From contig PLBX01000209.1 of NCBI GenBank assembly GCA_003135495.1, forward strand, positions 428-13,475: a stretch of DNA of 13,048 bases, read 5' to 3'. The DNA is from Acidobacteriaceae bacterium. GTDB lineage: Bacteria > Acidobacteriota > Terriglobia > Terriglobales > Acidobacteriaceae. The translations under genes were made by a program, and so were the position numbers. Positions 4,906-11,747 of this stretch are shown in pieces; within the stretch, counting starts at the first letter, position 1, and each line of letters begins with the position of its first letter. Under the pieces are notes generated by a model that saw nothing but the letters and a program-made list of their open reading frames with translations, did no database searches and was not told where the DNA came from.

Positions 4906-7410
4906 ATGGCTCTTTTTTGCGACGTCGCCCTCGCCGTGCCGCTTGACATGGCGTTCACCTACGCCATTCCTCCGGGCATGGAGCCGGTTGTAGGCGGGCG
5001 TGTGCTGGTGCCGTTTCGGCAGCAGCGCCTGTCGGGCATTGTCGTCGAAGTGCATGATCGTCCTCCTCAAGTTAAAGCTTCCCAGATAAAAAAAGTTATT
5101 GAAGCGCTTGATCTCTCTCCCGTGCTTGATGAACAACTTTTGAAATTGGGGAAGTGGATTGCCGATTACTATCTTGCTCCCATCGGCGAGGTGTTTCGGA
5201 CGATGTTGCCGCTTGCGGCAGAATTTAAGCGGGCGGTTTCGTATCGCATCACTGATGAGGGACGAATGGCTCTGCATCTGGCAGGAGAATCGGGATCTCC
5301 GGCGCGGTCGAAGCGTACTCCCGAACAGCAGTTGGTTGAATTTCGCGTGCTCGATCATTTGTCGGAGCGGGAGAGTGTGAGCGAGGCGAGTTTGCGCGGT
5401 GGGACTCGGGTTTCAAGGTCACTCCTTGCTGGCATGGTGCGGAAGAAATGGATTGCGCGCGAGGATGTTTCGGCGAAACGGGATGCGGCGCGACTGGTGA
5501 AGATCGCGGTGCTGGTTGCAGCGGGGGCTGTCGAGCTCCGCTCGCCCCGGACGGGCGAGGGCGCCCGTCCCCACACGAGCAAGGTAAAGCAACTCAATGC
5601 GAATCAGCAGACGTTAATTGACACGCTTGCAGCCTCTGGCGGTCGAGTGCCGGTGGAGGCGCTGCGCGGATTGGAGGTCCCGCGCACCACGCTTGGCACG
5701 TTGGTGCGACGAGGATTGATTGAGCTTGTCGATGAGCCGCAGGCTCTCACCACTTCGAAGCTTAAGCCGCGGCAGTCTCCGTTTGAATTTGAGTTTAGTG
5801 CTGCACAAAAGGAAGCGTTGCACAAAATTGGAGAAGCTGTGGCCTCCCGCAAATTCAGTGGCCTGCTGCTGCACGGCATCACGGGTTCGGGCAAGACTGC
5901 GGTGTATCTGGCGTGCATGCGGCAGGTGCTGGACTCAGGCCGGTCTTCGATTTTGCTGGTGCCCGAAATCGGGCTCACACCAGCCGTGGCGGCTGATCTG
6001 CACCAAATATTCGGCGATGAAGTCGCCATCCTGCATTCGGGATTGTCGAATGCCGAGCGCGCCGAGCAGTGGCATCGCATACGCCGCGGCGAGGCGCGGG
6101 TGGTGGCGGGGACGCGGTCGGCCGTATTTGCTCCTGTCAGCGATCTGGCGCTCATCATTGTCGACGAGGAGCAGGATTCTTCTTACAAGCAAGAGGAGAC
6201 GCCGCGCTATCACGCGCGCGACGTGGCCGTGATGCGTGCGAAGATGGCGGGTGCGGCGGTGGTTTTGGGCTCGGCTACTCCTTCGCTGGAGTCTTATTAC
6301 AACGCCAAGAAAAATAAATATGCGCTGGTCGAGTTGCCGGACCGCGTCGAGAAGCGTCCATTGCCCGAAGTTGAGATAGTCGACATGCGGCAGGAATTTC
6401 AGGAGACGGGGAAGGAGCAGGTGATCTCGCGCAAGCTAGCGGAGGAGATTCGCGAGCGGCTCGAGAAAAAAGAACAGGTCATGGTGCTGCTCAACCGGCG
6501 CGGATATTCTCCCGTGGTTCTGTGCCGTGCTTGCGGAAAGAGTTTGCAGTGCGAGAATTGCGCCGTCTCCATGACGCATCACAAGCGCGAGCACAAGATG
6601 GAATGCCACTACTGCGGGCATGTGGCGAAGATTCCTGAAAAGTGCGCGCAGTGCGGCAGCGAGTACGTTTATTTTGTCGGGACGGGATCAGAAAAGTTAG
6701 AGGAGTTGCTCCACGGGATGTTTCCGCAGGCTCGCATTGGCCGCCTCGATCGCGACACTGTGCGCGGCCGAGAAGATTTCGAACATGCACTGAATGCACT
6801 GAATGAAGGCGCGCTCGACATGCTCGTCGGCACCCAGATGATCGCCAAGGGGCATGACATCCACGGTGTGACATTGGTTGGCGTGGTTGGAGCGGACATG
6901 GCGCTGGGGTTGCCGGATTTTCGGGCGGCGGAGAGAACGTTTCAACTGCTCACGCAAGTTGCGGGACGGGCGGGACGCGGGAATTCTCCGGGCAAAGTTG
7001 TACTGCAAACTTATTTTCAGGATCACTATGCGGTGCAGTTTGCGGCGCGGCATGACTTTGCCGGGTTCTACGACAAAGAACTGCAGTTTAGGGCGTGGAT
7101 GCACTATCCGCCGTATAGTGCGATTGCAAATGTGCTCATTCGTTCCGAGAAATTAGATGAGGCGCTGACTTGGTCGGGCGAACTGGGGCGTTGGTTTGAG
7201 AAAACTCGGCATGAAGGGATTCGCGTGCTGGGACCGGCGGCGGCTCCGATCACGCGGTTGAAGCGGGATTATCGTTATCACTTTATTTTGAAGTCTCCGA
7301 GCCGCGAGAAGATGAATGCGCTTCTGCGCGGAATGCTGGCCGAAGTGGCAGCGCGGAAGATTCCGCGGACGCAGGTGATTGTGGACGTGGATGCGGTGTG
7401 GCTGATGTAG
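4906..7410 (+). CDS. priA: Primosomal protein N' (replication restart helicase PriA)
   Basis: PriA recognises stalled forks and D-loops and reloads the replicative helicase. The 834-residue product has the N-terminal 3'-end-binding domain (CDVALAVPLDMAFTYAIPPGMEPVVGGRVLVPF) and winged-helix-like middle segments. Helicase motifs follow: Walker A GITGSGKT (324-331), motif II DEEQ (420-423), GSATPSLES, then GTQMIAKGHD (about 642-651) and GRAGRG (687-692). Four CxxC pairs between residues 540 and 583 form the two zinc sites. The reading frame is open upstream to 4792, but that part translates the inverted-repeat element, so the ATG at 4906, directly before the family N terminus, is the likely start. 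Its upstream bases hold no Shine-Dalgarno sequence. A palindromic repeat encodes residues about 212-222. Motif II reads DEEQ where E. coli has DEEH. Confidence 0.96.
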   Translation: MALFCDVALAVPLDMAFTYAIPPGMEPVVGGRVLVPFRQQRLSGIVVEVHDRPPQVKASQIKKVIEALDLSPVLDEQLLKLGKWIADYYLAPIGEVFRTMLPLAAEFKRAVSYRITDEGRMALHLAGESGSPARSKRTPEQQLVEFRVLDHLSERESVSEASLRGGTRVSRSLLAGMVRKKWIAREDVSAKRDAARLVKIAVLVAAGAVELRSPRTGEGARPHTSKVKQLNANQQTLIDTLAASGGRVPVEALRGLEVPRTTLGTLVRRGLIELVDEPQALTTSKLKPRQSPFEFEFSAAQKEALHKIGEAVASRKFSGLLLHGITGSGKTAVYLACMRQVLDSGRSSILLVPEIGLTPAVAADLHQIFGDEVAILHSGLSNAERAEQWHRIRRGEARVVAGTRSAVFAPVSDLALIIVDEEQDSSYKQEETPRYHARDVAVMRAKMAGAAVVLGSATPSLESYYNAKKNKYALVELPDRVEKRPLPEVEIVDMRQEFQETGKEQVISRKLAEEIRERLEKKEQVMVLLNRRGYSPVVLCRACGKSLQCENCAVSMTHHKREHKMECHYCGHVAKIPEKCAQCGSEYVYFVGTGSEKLEELLHGMFPQARIGRLDRDTVRGREDFEHALNALNEGALDMLVGTQMIAKGHDIHGVTLVGVVGADMALGLPDFRAAERTFQLLTQVAGRAGRGNSPGKVVLQTYFQDHYAVQFAARHDFAGFYDKELQFRAWMHYPPYSAIANVLIRSEKLDEALTWSGELGRWFEKTRHEGIRVLGPAAAPITRLKRDYRYHFILKSPSREKMNALLRGMLAEVAARKIPRTQVIVDVDAVWLM
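5541..5569 (+). repeat. Palindromic repeat inside the priA reading frame
   Basis: GACGGGCG (5550-5557) and CGCCCGTC (5562-5569) form an 8-bp stem around AGGG. CTCGCCC at 5541-5547 can alternatively pair with GGGCGAG at 5553-5559. The stretch encodes SPRTGEGARPH within a Pro/Arg-rich segment between the middle domain and the helicase core of PriA. The same palindrome, differing at one base, lies after priA at 7440-7459, and a related sequence lies in purL, so it looks like a dispersed element tolerated in a linker. Confidence 0.6.
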
Positions 7411-7439
7411 AGGACATTAGAGGACAGCGAAGTGTGGTG

Positions 7440-7459
7440 GACGGGCGAGGACGCCCGTC
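7440..7459. repeat. Palindromic repeat between convergent priA and the M50 protease gene
   Basis: GACGGGCG (7440-7447) and CGCCCGTC (7452-7459) form a perfect 8-bp stem with an AGGA loop. It differs by one loop base from the copy inside priA at 5550-5569. Flanking AGTG (7431-7434) and CACT (7464-7467) could extend the pairing loosely. Because the two genes end towards each other here, it may also serve as a transcription end signal; on the + side a T-rich stretch follows, but it is interrupted. Confidence 0.6.
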
Positions 7460-7482
7460 GCTCCACTGCTTGTTGTTGAAAA

Positions 7483-8544
7483 TTATTTTCGGTGCAGCAG
7501 GTGCTGCACTCCGTCCCGCAAATCGCGCAGCGTCTGGCGGCTTCCGTCGCGAATGTCAGGCCAGACTTCCAACCCCGAGCTGTGAGTGAAGGGAGCAGGC
7601 GTGAAGCTTAGGACCAGCATCAACGCCGCGCACAGGGCCAGCGCCCGACGGCGTCCGGTGACGCTGGGATAGCGTGGGACGCGCGGATGCCGGGCGGTTA
7701 GGACTAGTAGAACGGCCCAGAGAAACCAGCCAGTCCACATATGTTTCCCCAACGGGATGAGCGCGAAAACCGTCAGTAGCGAAATCCATTTATGAAACTT
7801 CGGTGTGATGGAGAAAATAATGTGCCCGCCATCGAGCTGCCCTCCCGGCAAAAGATTAAGGGCGGTGGCGAAAAATCCAACCCACGCGGCGGCGGCGATG
7901 GGATGCAGCGAGAGTCCGGACAGTGGCACGCTGATGTGCAACAAATTGGCAGCCAGATAAAAGGCTAGCGGGAATCCGAGTTGCAGTTCCGACAATGGCG
8001 ATGAATGCACCACCGGCTGCGAGAGTGACAACCCCACGACAAGAGCAACACAGGCGGGGATGAAACCGGCGATAGGCCCGGCGATCCCGATATCGAAAAG
8101 TGCCGCGCGAGATGGGATCGGGCTCTTGATGCGAATAAAGGCGCCGAGCGTCCCAATCAAACTTGGAAATGGCACAAAAAATGGCAGAGTCGCAAAGACG
8201 CGGTAATGGCGTGCGTACAGGTAATGCCCCATCTCGTGCGCGAACAGGATAAACATCAGGGTCAGGGAGAAGGGCAGGCCCATTAGCAGGTTTGCGGGAT
8301 GGGCGGCGATCCAGCTAATGGGGAACAACGATAGGGTGTCGTCGTTTAATGAGAATACCGGTTGGTGATGCTGGAAGTAGAACTCCATCCGCGCGCCAAC
8401 GACCATGGTGCTGCATAGGGTCAGGAGCAGGAATAATAGATATAGCCACCAGCGTTGCCGCGGCGGCGGGATGACCCAGACACCAGGCTGAGATGGCTGC
8501 TCCAATTCGAGGGCAGACGGAGATGAGGAAGTGATTTCGGACAT
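7483..8544 (-). CDS. Membrane metalloprotease, M50 (site-2 protease/EGY-like) family
   Basis: The 353-residue protein is a predicted inner-membrane zinc protease. It carries the HExxH zinc motif as HEMGH at residues 103-107 in a hydrophobic segment, and the second motif NLLPGGQLDGGH (230-241), whose Asp238 would be the third ligand. The stretch LPFFVPFPSLIGTLGAFIRIKSPIPSRAALFDIGIAGPIAGF is closest, as I recall, to the plant and cyanobacterial EGY subgroup. A Ser/Pro/Glu-rich soluble N terminus (1-30) precedes the first membrane helix at about 33-50, and several more helices follow. Family members cleave membrane-anchored regulators within the bilayer, or act on unknown substrates; none is identifiable here. 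The ATG has no obvious ribosome binding site. HU lies upstream on the same strand, 86 bp away. Confidence 0.9.
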   Translation of the reverse strand: MSEITSSSPSALELEQPSQPGVWVIPPPRQRWWLYLLFLLLTLCSTMVVGARMEFYFQHHQPVFSLNDDTLSLFPISWIAAHPANLLMGLPFSLTLMFILFAHEMGHYLYARHYRVFATLPFFVPFPSLIGTLGAFIRIKSPIPSRAALFDIGIAGPIAGFIPACVALVVGLSLSQPVVHSSPLSELQLGFPLAFYLAANLLHISVPLSGLSLHPIAAAAWVGFFATALNLLPGGQLDGGHIIFSITPKFHKWISLLTVFALIPLGKHMWTGWFLWAVLLVLTARHPRVPRYPSVTGRRRALALCAALMLVLSFTPAPFTHSSGLEVWPDIRDGSRQTLRDLRDGVQHLLHRK

Positions 8545-8551
8545 ACGAAAC

Positions 8552-8575
8552 TGAGGTCAGAGGTTTGAGGTCAGA
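8552..8575. repeat. Short direct repeat in the HU-protease gap
   Basis: TGAGGTCAGA occurs at 8552-8561 and again at 8566-8575, a 14-bp period, immediately upstream of the M50 protease start. It would lie in the 5' untranslated part of that gene. It may be a diverged tandem repeat or a binding site pair; nothing in the sequence decides between these. Confidence 0.5.
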
Positions 8576-8630
8576 TTGCAAAGGTTGTAACTTCTACAAT
8601 TTTACCTCTGCCCTCTGCAATCGCGAGAGG

Positions 8631-8900
8631 CTAGTCGATCGATTGCAGTTCTTTGCCGGGCTTGAAGCGGACGGCTTTCCCTGGCGGAATGGAAACTTCG
8701 GCGCCGGTGCGCGGGTTTCGTCCGATGCCGGTCTTTCGGGGGCGGACGTTGAACACTCCGAAACCGCGCAGTTCGATGCGATCTCCAGTGGAGAGCGCTT
8801 TCTTCATGCTTTCGAAGACGGTTTCGACGGCGAGCTCCGCCTTGGTCTTGGTGATCCCGGTGCGGTTGACCACTTCGTTGATGATGTCGAGCTTAATCAC
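8631..8900 (-). CDS. HU/IHF family DNA-binding protein
   Basis: This 89-residue protein is a histone-like nucleoid protein that bends DNA as a dimer. The N-terminal dimerisation helices begin MIKLDIINEVVNRTGITKTKAELAVETVF. The family signature follows as GFGVFNVRPRKTGIGRNPRTG, covering the start of the DNA-binding arm with the arm-tip RNPRTG, and the protein ends with AVRFKPGKELQSID. Length is typical (about 90). The start codon is GTG (complement of 8898-8900), supported by a well-placed GGAG about 9 bases upstream; an ATG further upstream is out of frame. A good sigma70-type promoter lies upstream. Whether it is HU or an IHF-like paralogue cannot be told from one copy, so no gene symbol is given. 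Confidence 0.96.
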   Translation of the reverse strand: MIKLDIINEVVNRTGITKTKAELAVETVFESMKKALSTGDRIELRGFGVFNVRPRKTGIGRNPRTGAEVSIPPGKAVRFKPGKELQSID

Positions 8901-8944
8901 GCGCCGTCTCCGATCATTCGAGGATTTTGTGCCTCAAGTCATTG

Positions 8945-8973
8945 ATGCTAAGGGGGATAGAGAAGATTGTCAA
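8945..8973 (-). promoter_or_regulatory. Predicted sigma70-type promoter for the HU gene
   Basis: On the minus strand, TTGACA (complement of 8968-8973) is a perfect -35 box. It is followed after 17 bases by TAGCAT (complement of 8945-8950), a 4/6 match to the -10 box. The -10 box lies about 45 bp upstream of the HU start codon. This is the best promoter match in the window, but it rests on sequence alone. Confidence 0.55.
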
Positions 8974-8996
8974 TGGGGGCTATTGTCTCGTAAGAT
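8967..8996 (+). promoter_or_regulatory. Candidate divergent promoter towards dcd
   Basis: TTGTCA (8967-8972) and TAAGAT (8991-8996) are separated by 18 bases and face dcd, about 140 bp upstream of its start. The -35 box overlaps the -35 box of the HU promoter on the other strand. A second candidate with the same -35 hexamer, TTGTCA at 9019-9024 and TTATAT at 9043-9048, lies closer to dcd. The sequence does not decide which of the two is used. Confidence 0.35.
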
Positions 8997-9023
8997 AACT
9001 GCACCAGCCGAAGACATTTTGTC

Positions 9024-9118
9024 ATTTTGTAATTTGGAAATTTTATATGGGCGAGTGGGAATTCGCGCCTGTACGCAAGCGCTTTAAAATTACCAGATTA
9101 CAAAATTACCCAATTACC
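9024..9118. repeat. A/T-rich inverted and tandem repeats before dcd
   Basis: ATTTTGTAAT (9024-9033) and ATTACAAAAT (9097-9106) are a perfect 10-bp inverted pair 63 bp apart. The right arm sits in a short tandem array of roughly 8-base units: AAAATTACC at 9086-9094 and 9102-9110, then CAATTACC at 9111-9118. The array ends seven bases before the AAGGAG ribosome binding site of dcd (9126-9131). In the mRNA the arms could fold near the translation start. Confidence 0.6.
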
Positions 9119-9135
9119 AAATCCCAAGGAGTTTC

Positions 9136-9687
9136 ATGATCAAGAGTGACCGCTGGATCCGGCGCATGGCGCAGGAACACGACATGATTAATCCGTACTC
9201 GGAGAAGCAGGTGAGCGCGGGAGTGATTTCTTACGGCGTGTCGAGTTACGGATATGACTTGCGAGTGGCCGATGAGTTTAAGATTTTTACCAACGTCAAC
9301 AGCACGGTTATTGACCCGAAGCATTTCGACGAGCGCTCATTTGTGACCGTGAACGCCGATGTCGCCATCGTGCCGCCGAATTCCTTTGCGCTGGCGCGGT
9401 CAGTCGAGTATTTCAAGATTCCTCGGGATGTGTTGACGATTTGCGTGGGCAAGTCGACCTACGCGCGATGCGGAATCATCGTGAACGTGACTCCCTTTGA
9501 GCCGGAGTGGGAAGGCTTCGTGACGCTCGAGATCTCAAACACCACGCCGTTGCCGGCGAAGATTTATGCCAACGAAGGGCTGTGCCAGATTCTTTTCTTT
9601 CAGTCGGACGAAGTTTGCGAGGTCAGCTACAAAGATCGCAAGGGGAAGTATCAGTCGCAGAAGGGAATCGTGCTGCCGAAGCTGTGA
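9136..9687 (+). CDS. dcd: dCTP deaminase
   Basis: Dcd converts dCTP to dUTP, the route to dUMP and hence dTTP. The 183-residue protein belongs to the compact subgroup typified by the Helicobacter and Rickettsia enzymes: [27 protein letters not shown], the active-site segment [23 protein letters not shown] (105-127), catalytic Glu132 in VTLEISN, then [19 protein letters not shown] and the C-terminal [19 protein letters not shown] lid. Length fits this subgroup. Some relatives are bifunctional, also hydrolysing dUTP to dUMP; the sequence alone does not settle that here. A strong AAGGAG at 9126-9131, only four bases before the ATG, supports the start. The gene is divergent from HU and is followed by a 155-bp repeat-bearing gap. 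Confidence 0.95.
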   Translation: MIKSDRWIRRMAQEHDMINPYSEKQVSAGVISYGVSSYGYDLRVADEFKIFTNVNSTVIDPKHFDERSFVTVNADVAIVPPNSFALARSVEYFKIPRDVLTICVGKSTYARCGIIVNVTPFEPEWEGFVTLEISNTTPLPAKIYANEGLCQILFFQSDEVCEVSYKDRKGKYQSQKGIVLPKL

Positions 9688-9692
9688 GCGCA

Positions 9693-9789
9693 GATGGCAG
9701 CTATCAGCTAGCAGCTGTCAGTGACCCCGCTACTTCAGGTGCAACGCACGGCTTCTGAGCCGTGGCGAGAGACGCTTTGTGTCGGGGTC
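9693..9789. repeat. Palindromic repeats in the gap after dcd
   Basis: Just after dcd, bases 9696-9719 repeat the motif CAGCT several times (CAGCTATCAGCTAGCAGCTG). Next, CACGGCT (9747-9753) and AGCCGTG (9758-9764) make a 7-bp stem with a TCTG loop. This is enclosed by a 7-bp outer pair, GACCCCG (9723-9729) and CGGGGTC (9783-9789). The nested layout could terminate or stabilise the dcd transcript, or be a dispersed element. No T run follows the hairpin, and no gene is seen in the gap up to 9842. Confidence 0.5.
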
Positions 9790-9842
9790 GCGGACACTCG
9801 TTGAAGACTACCCAGGCCCTCATCCCCTGCTAGAAGATACGC

Positions 9843-11651
9843 ATGGTGCCTAATTCTCCAATCACCGTGCGTCTCATAGGGCTCTTGCTCTTCCTCGGCA
9901 CCATAACGCTCTACTATCCCGCGCTGCAGAACGGATTTGTCTACGACGATCCCGCTTATGTGACCTCAAATTTCTATGTCAAGCAAGGCCTCACTTCACA
10001 CGGACTGGCATGGGCCTTCACTTCGACCGCAGAGGCCAATTGGCATCCGCTGACGTGGATCTCGCACATGCTCGATGTGCAATTGTTCGGACTGCGCCCC
10101 ATGGGCCATCATGCCCAGAGCGTTTTCTGGCACGCCATCAATGTGGTGCTGTTGTTTCTGCTGTTGGCCAAGGCAACTGGCTTTGTGGGACGCAGCGCTT
10201 TTGTCGCTGGCTTGTTCGCCGTTCATCCGTTGAATGTGGAGTCCGTGGCTTGGGTGGCTGAGCGCAAGACCGTCCTCTGCACTTTTTTCTTTCTTCTCGC
10301 TTTGAGCGCCTACGGTTGGTATGCAAAACGGCCATGGACAAAGACAAAGACAAGGACAAGCCGTTATTTGCTGGTAGCGCTCTTCTTCGCGCTGGCGTTG
10401 ATGGCAAAGCCCATGGCGATCACGCTTCCCTTTGCTTTGCTCCTGCTCGATTTCTGGCCGCTGCGGCGCTATCCGGAAATGACGCTTTCGGAACTTGCGC
10501 TCGAGAAAATTCCGCTTCTGGCGCTGTCTGCGGCCAGCGCTGCCATTACGCTCTACGCGCAGCGTGTGGGAGGCGCTGTAGGTTCGACCGCAGCCTTACC
10601 ACTCGCGATGCGGCTGAAGAACGCTACTTATTCCTATCTCATTTACTTGGAGAAGTCTATATGGCCAGCGCACTTGGCAGTTTTTTATCCACATCCCGAG
10701 GCCTCGCTCGCGTCCTGGAAAGTGCTAATTGCAGCGGCCGTCCTGATTCTCATCACGTCCATATTCTGGCACTTTCGCGAACGCCGCTACCTGCTGGTGG
10801 GATGGTTGTGGTTTTTGGGAACTTTGGTGCCCGTGATCGGTGTCGTCCAAGTGGGCCGCCAAGCTTGGGCTGACCGGTATGCCTATCTTCCTCTATGGGG
10901 ACTGTTCGTAATCGGTGTCTGGCTGTTTTCTGAAGGTGCGTCGCGAATTTCGCTTAGCAGGGAGGCGCAGGTCGCGATTGGTTTGGCAGTGCTGCTGGGG
11001 TACTCCGTAACCACACACATCGAAGTTGAATACTGGCGGGACGGCTACACGCTGTTCACGCGCGCGCTGCAGGTAACGGGGAAGAATCCAATCGCCGAGG
11101 CGAATCTGGGGTCGGCGTTGATGGACATGCGACGGCCCGACTTGGCCGCAGAGCATCTGGAGCGGGCCATCCAGTTGATGCCCACAGATACGACTGCGCA
11201 CTACGACCTCGGTACATTACTGCATCAGCAGGACAAACTTGGTGAGGCGCAGAAGGAATATCAACTCGCGTTGAAGTACGGTCCCGACCAGCAGGAAGCG
11301 GCGCAGACGCACAACAATCTAGGCGTGCTGTTCAATCAACTTGGGCGCCGGGATGACGCGGTCGCGGAGTTCACGAAGGCCATCGCGCTGAATCCTAACG
11401 AGCAGAATAGTTTGATCGGGCGGGGCTTGATTGAGCGCAACGAGGGAAAGCTCGACGCCGCTCTGCAGGATTTTTCCAGGGCAGCCCAAGTTGCGCCCTC
11501 GCCCCTGGCTTTGTACTGGCAAGGCCGGGTGCTCGAAGAGAAGGGACAACTCTCAGCCGCAGCAGCGGTCTACCGGGCACTGCTGAAACTGGAACCCAAT
11601 TTCGCCGACACGCAGACGAGATTGGAAAATATTGGGAGAGCGCTGGAATGA
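9843..11651 (+). CDS. TMTC-like membrane protein with GT-C-type domain and C-terminal TPRs
   Basis: The 602-residue protein has two parts. Residues 1 to about 400 hold many hydrophobic segments with motifs of the TMTC/O-mannosyltransferase-like group: FVYDDPAYV with an Asp-Asp pair at 35-36, LFAVHPLNVESVAWVAERKTVL, MAKPMAITLPFALLLLDFWPLRR and AYLPLWGLFVIGVW. Residues about 415-600 hold roughly five tetratricopeptide repeats, for example YDLGTLLHQQDKLGEAQKEYQLALKYGP and NNLGVLFNQLGRRDDAVAEFTKAIALNPNE. Such proteins are thought to transfer sugars from lipid carriers on the outer face of the inner membrane, with the TPRs binding partners or substrates. Donor and acceptor are unknown here. The ATG at 9843 has only a weak AGAAGA upstream. 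No linked glycan or pilus genes are in the window. Confidence 0.85.
   Translation: MVPNSPITVRLIGLLLFLGTITLYYPALQNGFVYDDPAYVTSNFYVKQGLTSHGLAWAFTSTAEANWHPLTWISHMLDVQLFGLRPMGHHAQSVFWHAINVVLLFLLLAKATGFVGRSAFVAGLFAVHPLNVESVAWVAERKTVLCTFFFLLALSAYGWYAKRPWTKTKTRTSRYLLVALFFALALMAKPMAITLPFALLLLDFWPLRRYPEMTLSELALEKIPLLALSAASAAITLYAQRVGGAVGSTAALPLAMRLKNATYSYLIYLEKSIWPAHLAVFYPHPEASLASWKVLIAAAVLILITSIFWHFRERRYLLVGWLWFLGTLVPVIGVVQVGRQAWADRYAYLPLWGLFVIGVWLFSEGASRISLSREAQVAIGLAVLLGYSVTTHIEVEYWRDGYTLFTRALQVTGKNPIAEANLGSALMDMRRPDLAAEHLERAIQLMPTDTTAHYDLGTLLHQQDKLGEAQKEYQLALKYGPDQQEAAQTHNNLGVLFNQLGRRDDAVAEFTKAIALNPNEQNSLIGRGLIERNEGKLDAALQDFSRAAQVAPSPLALYWQGRVLEEKGQLSAAAAVYRALLKLEPNFADTQTRLENIGRALE
10336..10359 (+). 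repeat. Hexanucleotide repeat inside the TMTC-like gene
   Basis: Four consecutive hexamers of the form RGACAA (GGACAA, AGACAA, AGACAA, GGACAA) lie in the reading frame and encode the basic run TKTKTRT between two hydrophobic segments. A unit length of six keeps the frame if the copy number changes. Confidence 0.7.
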
Positions 11652-11747
11652 GTTCAGAACCGGTTTAAGCATCCAGGATTTTGTTGTCATTTATTCGCGA
11701 ATCCGCATGCGAAAAGTGGGTTGAGATGCGACAATAAAGATTCCCCG

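Noticed and set aside
4657..5358. 233-codon frame on the minus strand across the inverted-repeat element and the start of priA
   Set aside because: It covers repeat arms and antisense priA sequence; the translation shows no domain and ends in the peptide expected from the repeat itself.
5604..6158. 184-codon frame on the minus strand opposite priA
   Set aside because: Antisense to the conserved helicase core of PriA, with no family match by eye.
11652..11747. Terminator or promoter between the TMTC-like gene and purL
   Set aside because: Only a weak TTCGC/GCGAA pairing and no -35/-10 pair with proper spacing were seen; nothing is strong enough to annotate.
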